Positions 62,122 to 64,000 of a stretch of 64,000 nt of DNA are shown here, piece after piece (position 1 is the first letter of the stretch; every line of letters begins with the position of its first letter). The translations under genes and the position numbers were made by a program. This DNA is from Foliimonas ilicis. Its GTDB lineage: Bacteria; Pseudomonadota; Alphaproteobacteria; Rhizobiales; Rhizobiaceae. Under the pieces are notes generated by a model. It searched no databases. It was not told the origin of the DNA and saw nothing but the letters and a program-made list of their open reading frames with translations. Where the stretch lies: NCBI RefSeq assembly GCF_039939195.1, contig NZ_JBDUUH010000005.1, forward strand, positions 1-64,000, written 5' to 3'.

Positions 62122-62871
62122 ATGAGCGATGCTCGAGGATTGGAAGGTAAAACCGTTGTCGTCACGGGAGGATCCAAAGGCATCGGCGCGGCGATCTCAC
62201 GGCGTTTCGTTTCGTTAGGTTGCCGCGTCGTCATGGCGTTCAGATCGGACGAGTCGGCTGCATCGAAACTTGCGGCCGAACTCGCCCGGGATACAGGGAA
62301 CTGTCTCGCGGTTCGAGCAGATGTCGCTGATCCTGACGCGGTAAAATCGCTGATCGCAATCGTCGTGGACCATTTCGGCAGTATTGATGTGCTCGTGAAT
62401 TGCGCCGCGGTCGGCACGTATTGCCCGCTCGGCAAGATGGATGCGGCATTTGTGAGGAGCATCCTCGATGCCAATGTTATGGGCACTGTGCTGATGACCG
62501 AGGCGGCTCTGCCTCACATGCCTTCGCCAGGTGGTCGTATTATCAATTTTTCGTCGGCGCTAGCTTTCAGGCCAATCTCCGGGAGTTCCGTTTATTCAGC
62601 CTCGAAAGCTGCGGTGAGTACCTTAACGCATGCCTTCAGCAAAGAGCTTGGCCCGAGGGGAATAACGGTCAATGCTGTCGCACCGGGCGTAATTGAAACA
62701 GATATGACAACCAAAATTCTTGCTGAAAGAGGTGATCAGATATTGGCGATGACACCGCTGGCTCGCATCGGCCAGCCTGACGATATTGCCGGTATTGTAA
62801 CCTTTCTCGCATCGGATGACGCGACGTGGATTACCGGACGTACGATTGTTGCCGACGGTGGCGTCACGTAA
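62122..62871 (+). CDS. Short-chain dehydrogenase (FabG-like)
   Basis: A 249-residue classical SDR with TGGSKGIG (about 15-22), VNCAAVG, INFSSALAF, YSASKAAV, PGVIETDM and GRTIVADGGVT. The ATG at 62122 follows GGGAATT; the frame extends upstream into the hip promoter and is not used. Its catalytic tetrad appears complete. Substrate unknown; it may have worked with the M20 amidohydrolase whose remains follow. Confidence 0.9.
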   Translation: MSDARGLEGKTVVVTGGSKGIGAAISRRFVSLGCRVVMAFRSDESAASKLAAELARDTGNCLAVRADVADPDAVKSLIAIVVDHFGSIDVLVNCAAVGTYCPLGKMDAAFVRSILDANVMGTVLMTEAALPHMPSPGGRIINFSSALAFRPISGSSVYSASKAAVSTLTHAFSKELGPRGITVNAVAPGVIETDMTTKILAERGDQILAMTPLARIGQPDDIAGIVTFLASDDATWITGRTIVADGGVT

Positions 62872-62952
62872 CATCGCCTACGCAGCGTAGTAGTCGGTTT
62901 AAGGTGCATAGTAGACTACGATACGATCTGGTTTAAGGGCAAGGAGATACCC

Positions 62953-63342
62953 ATGAGAACCGCGCATGTTATAAGGATTGTGGCGCACGCGGAGGTGTAA
63001 CGTGACCTGACCAATCAGGATATTGTCGAGCTTACGGCATGATGGCGCAAGCTTTATCAGTATCCAGAGATTTCAAATGAAGAAGAGGTTACAGCGAGCG
63101 AAGTCGTCGACCTCCTCGCGGATACAGGAGCGGACCAAGTTCTGACTGGACTGGGCGGGCATGGTGTTGCGGTAATTTACGATAGCGGCAAGACGGGGCC
63201 AACCTTGATGTTCCGTTCGGAAATCGATGCGCTGCCGATCCGCGAATTTTCGGGCGTGCCGCATTCCTCACTCGTGCCAGGCAAGTCGCATATGTGTGGC
63301 CATGAAGAGCACACGGCGATCCTTGCCGCGCTTGGTCGTCAG
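62953..63342 (+). pseudogene. M20 amidohydrolase N-terminal remnant
   Basis: Read through a TAA (62998) and a TGA (about 63041), the frame gives the N-terminal order of M20/IAL-type hydrolases: WRKLYQYPEISNEEEVTASEVVDLL, GHGVAVIYDSGKTGPTLMFRSEIDALPI, then the metal-binding PGKSHMCGHEEHTAILAALGR. Homology stops abruptly at 63342, where a segment of hipA begins in reverse. The other two-thirds of the enzyme are missing. Confidence 0.8.
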
Positions 63343-63348
63343 CCTCAA

Positions 63349-63618
63349 GTCAGGCGCAGTGAACCGTCCGGCAATACCTTGGGGCAGGCTTTGGTCGAGC
63401 TGACGGTAGACGGTGGCACACATCAAATCATAAAGCGGCGCCATCCTGGCTGATCCGCTAGCTCCGATTAGGGCAGAGTAGTTCTTTGCATGCGAGTCCG
63501 AGTTGCAGATAAGCACGTTGAAAATCATCGCATCGAGAAACTTCACTCGCTCGGCAGGAGAAGCGCGGTCGTTGACGGCATTGAACATCATCTTGAGGGT
63601 CACGCCATCACCCGTCGA
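63349..63618 (-). repeat. Second, partial copy of the hipA catalytic region
   Basis: This 270-nt stretch repeats 60557-60826 in the same direction with about 16 differences by eye (near 94 percent identity). It keeps the catalytic loop CNSDSHAKNYS and APLYDLM but lacks both ends of the gene. Many of the differences change amino acids (for example D-N, S-N, L-R, V-M), so it may come from a different hipA allele and not from a simple duplication. Confidence 0.88.
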
Positions 63619-63627
63619 AATTCGGCG

Positions 63628-64000
63628 TCAAGCTGTTCTTCCTTCGCTCTGTGGCAGGTCGAAATCGGCGGCTTGTCGCAAATGCTGGCGCAACACTGCC
63701 TCTGCCCAGTCGATATCGCCCGACTGGACTGCGTCGAGAATCGCGAGATGCTCGCGGCAGGACTGCTCGATACGGTCGGCGGGCTGTTTCTTGAAGGCGG
63801 CGGATTTCTGCATTCGGCGCAGGTTATTCTGCTGACGAACAGCCTCCGTCAAAAACCGATTTCCAGAGCATGCGGCGAGGTTCTCGTGGAATGCGGCATT
63901 GACGCGAAACCACTCGTCTCCGGCGGTGTTCGCGCCCCGATCGCTTAAAATGCGCTCATGCGCACGCCGCAAAGGCAGAAGCTGCTTTTCGTTGGCATGG
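63628..64000 (-). CDS. GntR/FCD regulator, C-terminal part (runs off window)
   Basis: At least 123 codons of an FCD ligand-binding domain (NAAFHENLAACSGNRFLTEAV, EHLAILDAVQSGDIDWAEAVLRQHL). The frame stays open to the right edge, so the HTH part lies outside. Its stop codon is 10 nt from the hipA-like repeat. It would be the regulator of a lost catabolic cluster (compare the M20 remnant) or of genes to the right. Confidence 0.85.
   Translation of the reverse strand, partial: HANEKQLLPLRRAHERILSDRGANTAGDEWFRVNAAFHENLAACSGNRFLTEAVRQQNNLRRMQKSAAFKKQPADRIEQSCREHLAILDAVQSGDIDWAEAVLRQHLRQAADFDLPQSEGRTA

Noticed and set aside
1..64000. CRISPR arrays, tRNA and rRNA genes
   Set aside because: No regularly spaced direct repeats, no cloverleaf-like sequences with the TTCGA loop context and no rRNA-like stretches were found by eye.

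Overview
The window looks like a piece of an alphaproteobacterial genome of the Hyphomicrobiales (Rhizobiales), closest in style to the Brucella/Ochrobactrum group. The reasons are the rhizobial-type mat (malonate) operon with its MatR operator, an ECF sigma/NrsF pair with GTAAC...CGAA promoters, the abundance of ABC importers for amino acids and peptides, and the mix of LysR, GntR, LacI, RpiR and AsnC regulators. This assignment is inferred from gene content alone. No rRNA, tRNA or CRISPR array was seen. Coding density is high, but several short stretches hold decayed genes, so this is probably an accessory part of a chromosome or a large secondary replicon.

Layout. 1-5.2 kb: the edge of a probable diguanylate cyclase, then an envelope oxidative-damage regulon. 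It comprises a tiny secreted Met-rich protein, a Tat-exported molybdopterin oxidoreductase with its membrane cytochrome b, exported MsrA and MsrB, and a divergent ECF sigma factor with an NrsF-type anti-sigma. GTAAC-type promoters sit in front of all three transcription units. 5.2-9.6 kb: decayed DNA with an ImmA/IrrE-like relic, then an AGCS and a BCCT transporter. 9.7-16.3 kb: malonate uptake and use (matR, a TRAP transporter, malonyl-CoA decarboxylase, malonyl-CoA synthetase). 16.6-27.9 kb: a cation-homeostasis block with an NhaA-like antiporter that lacks the Asp-Asp pair, a complete Mrp (mnhABCDEFG) operon whose last subunit is fused to Usp domains and which continues into a histidine kinase and an NtrC-type regulator, and a trkH remnant. 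27.9-30.1 kb: arsenic resistance (arsH, acr3, arsC, no arsR). 30.3-32.4 kb: a siderophore receptor.

32.6-37.3 kb: a LacI regulator with two identical 16-bp operators, an amino-acid ABC importer and a ruined L-serine dehydratase-like gene. 37.6-43.6 kb: SDR and SMP-30 genes with two LysR regulators, including a Tat-exported SDR. 44.0-48.8 kb: AsnC regulator, saccharopine-dehydrogenase-like enzyme and a second amino-acid ABC importer. 49-51 kb: an IS110 relic, a probable prokaryotic ionotropic glutamate receptor-type channel and unrecognised DNA. 51.0-60.1 kb: FAD amine oxidase, RpiR regulator, Dpp-type peptide importer and an MlrC-like M81 hydrolase. 60.3-64 kb: a hipBA toxin-antitoxin pair, an SDR, an M20 amidohydrolase pseudogene joined to a second partial copy of hipA, and the end of a GntR regulator that runs off the window.

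How the genes work together. The first block is probably a periplasmic methionine-oxidation defence, like the hypochlorite response described in Azospira (SigF/NrsF, YedY1, MrpX), with MsrA and MsrB added. The Mrp/NhaA/TrkH block handles Na+, K+ and pH and appears to carry its own two-component control, with a near-consensus sigma-54 promoter in front of mnhA. The rest is largely nutrient scavenging, organised as regulator + importer + first catabolic enzyme.
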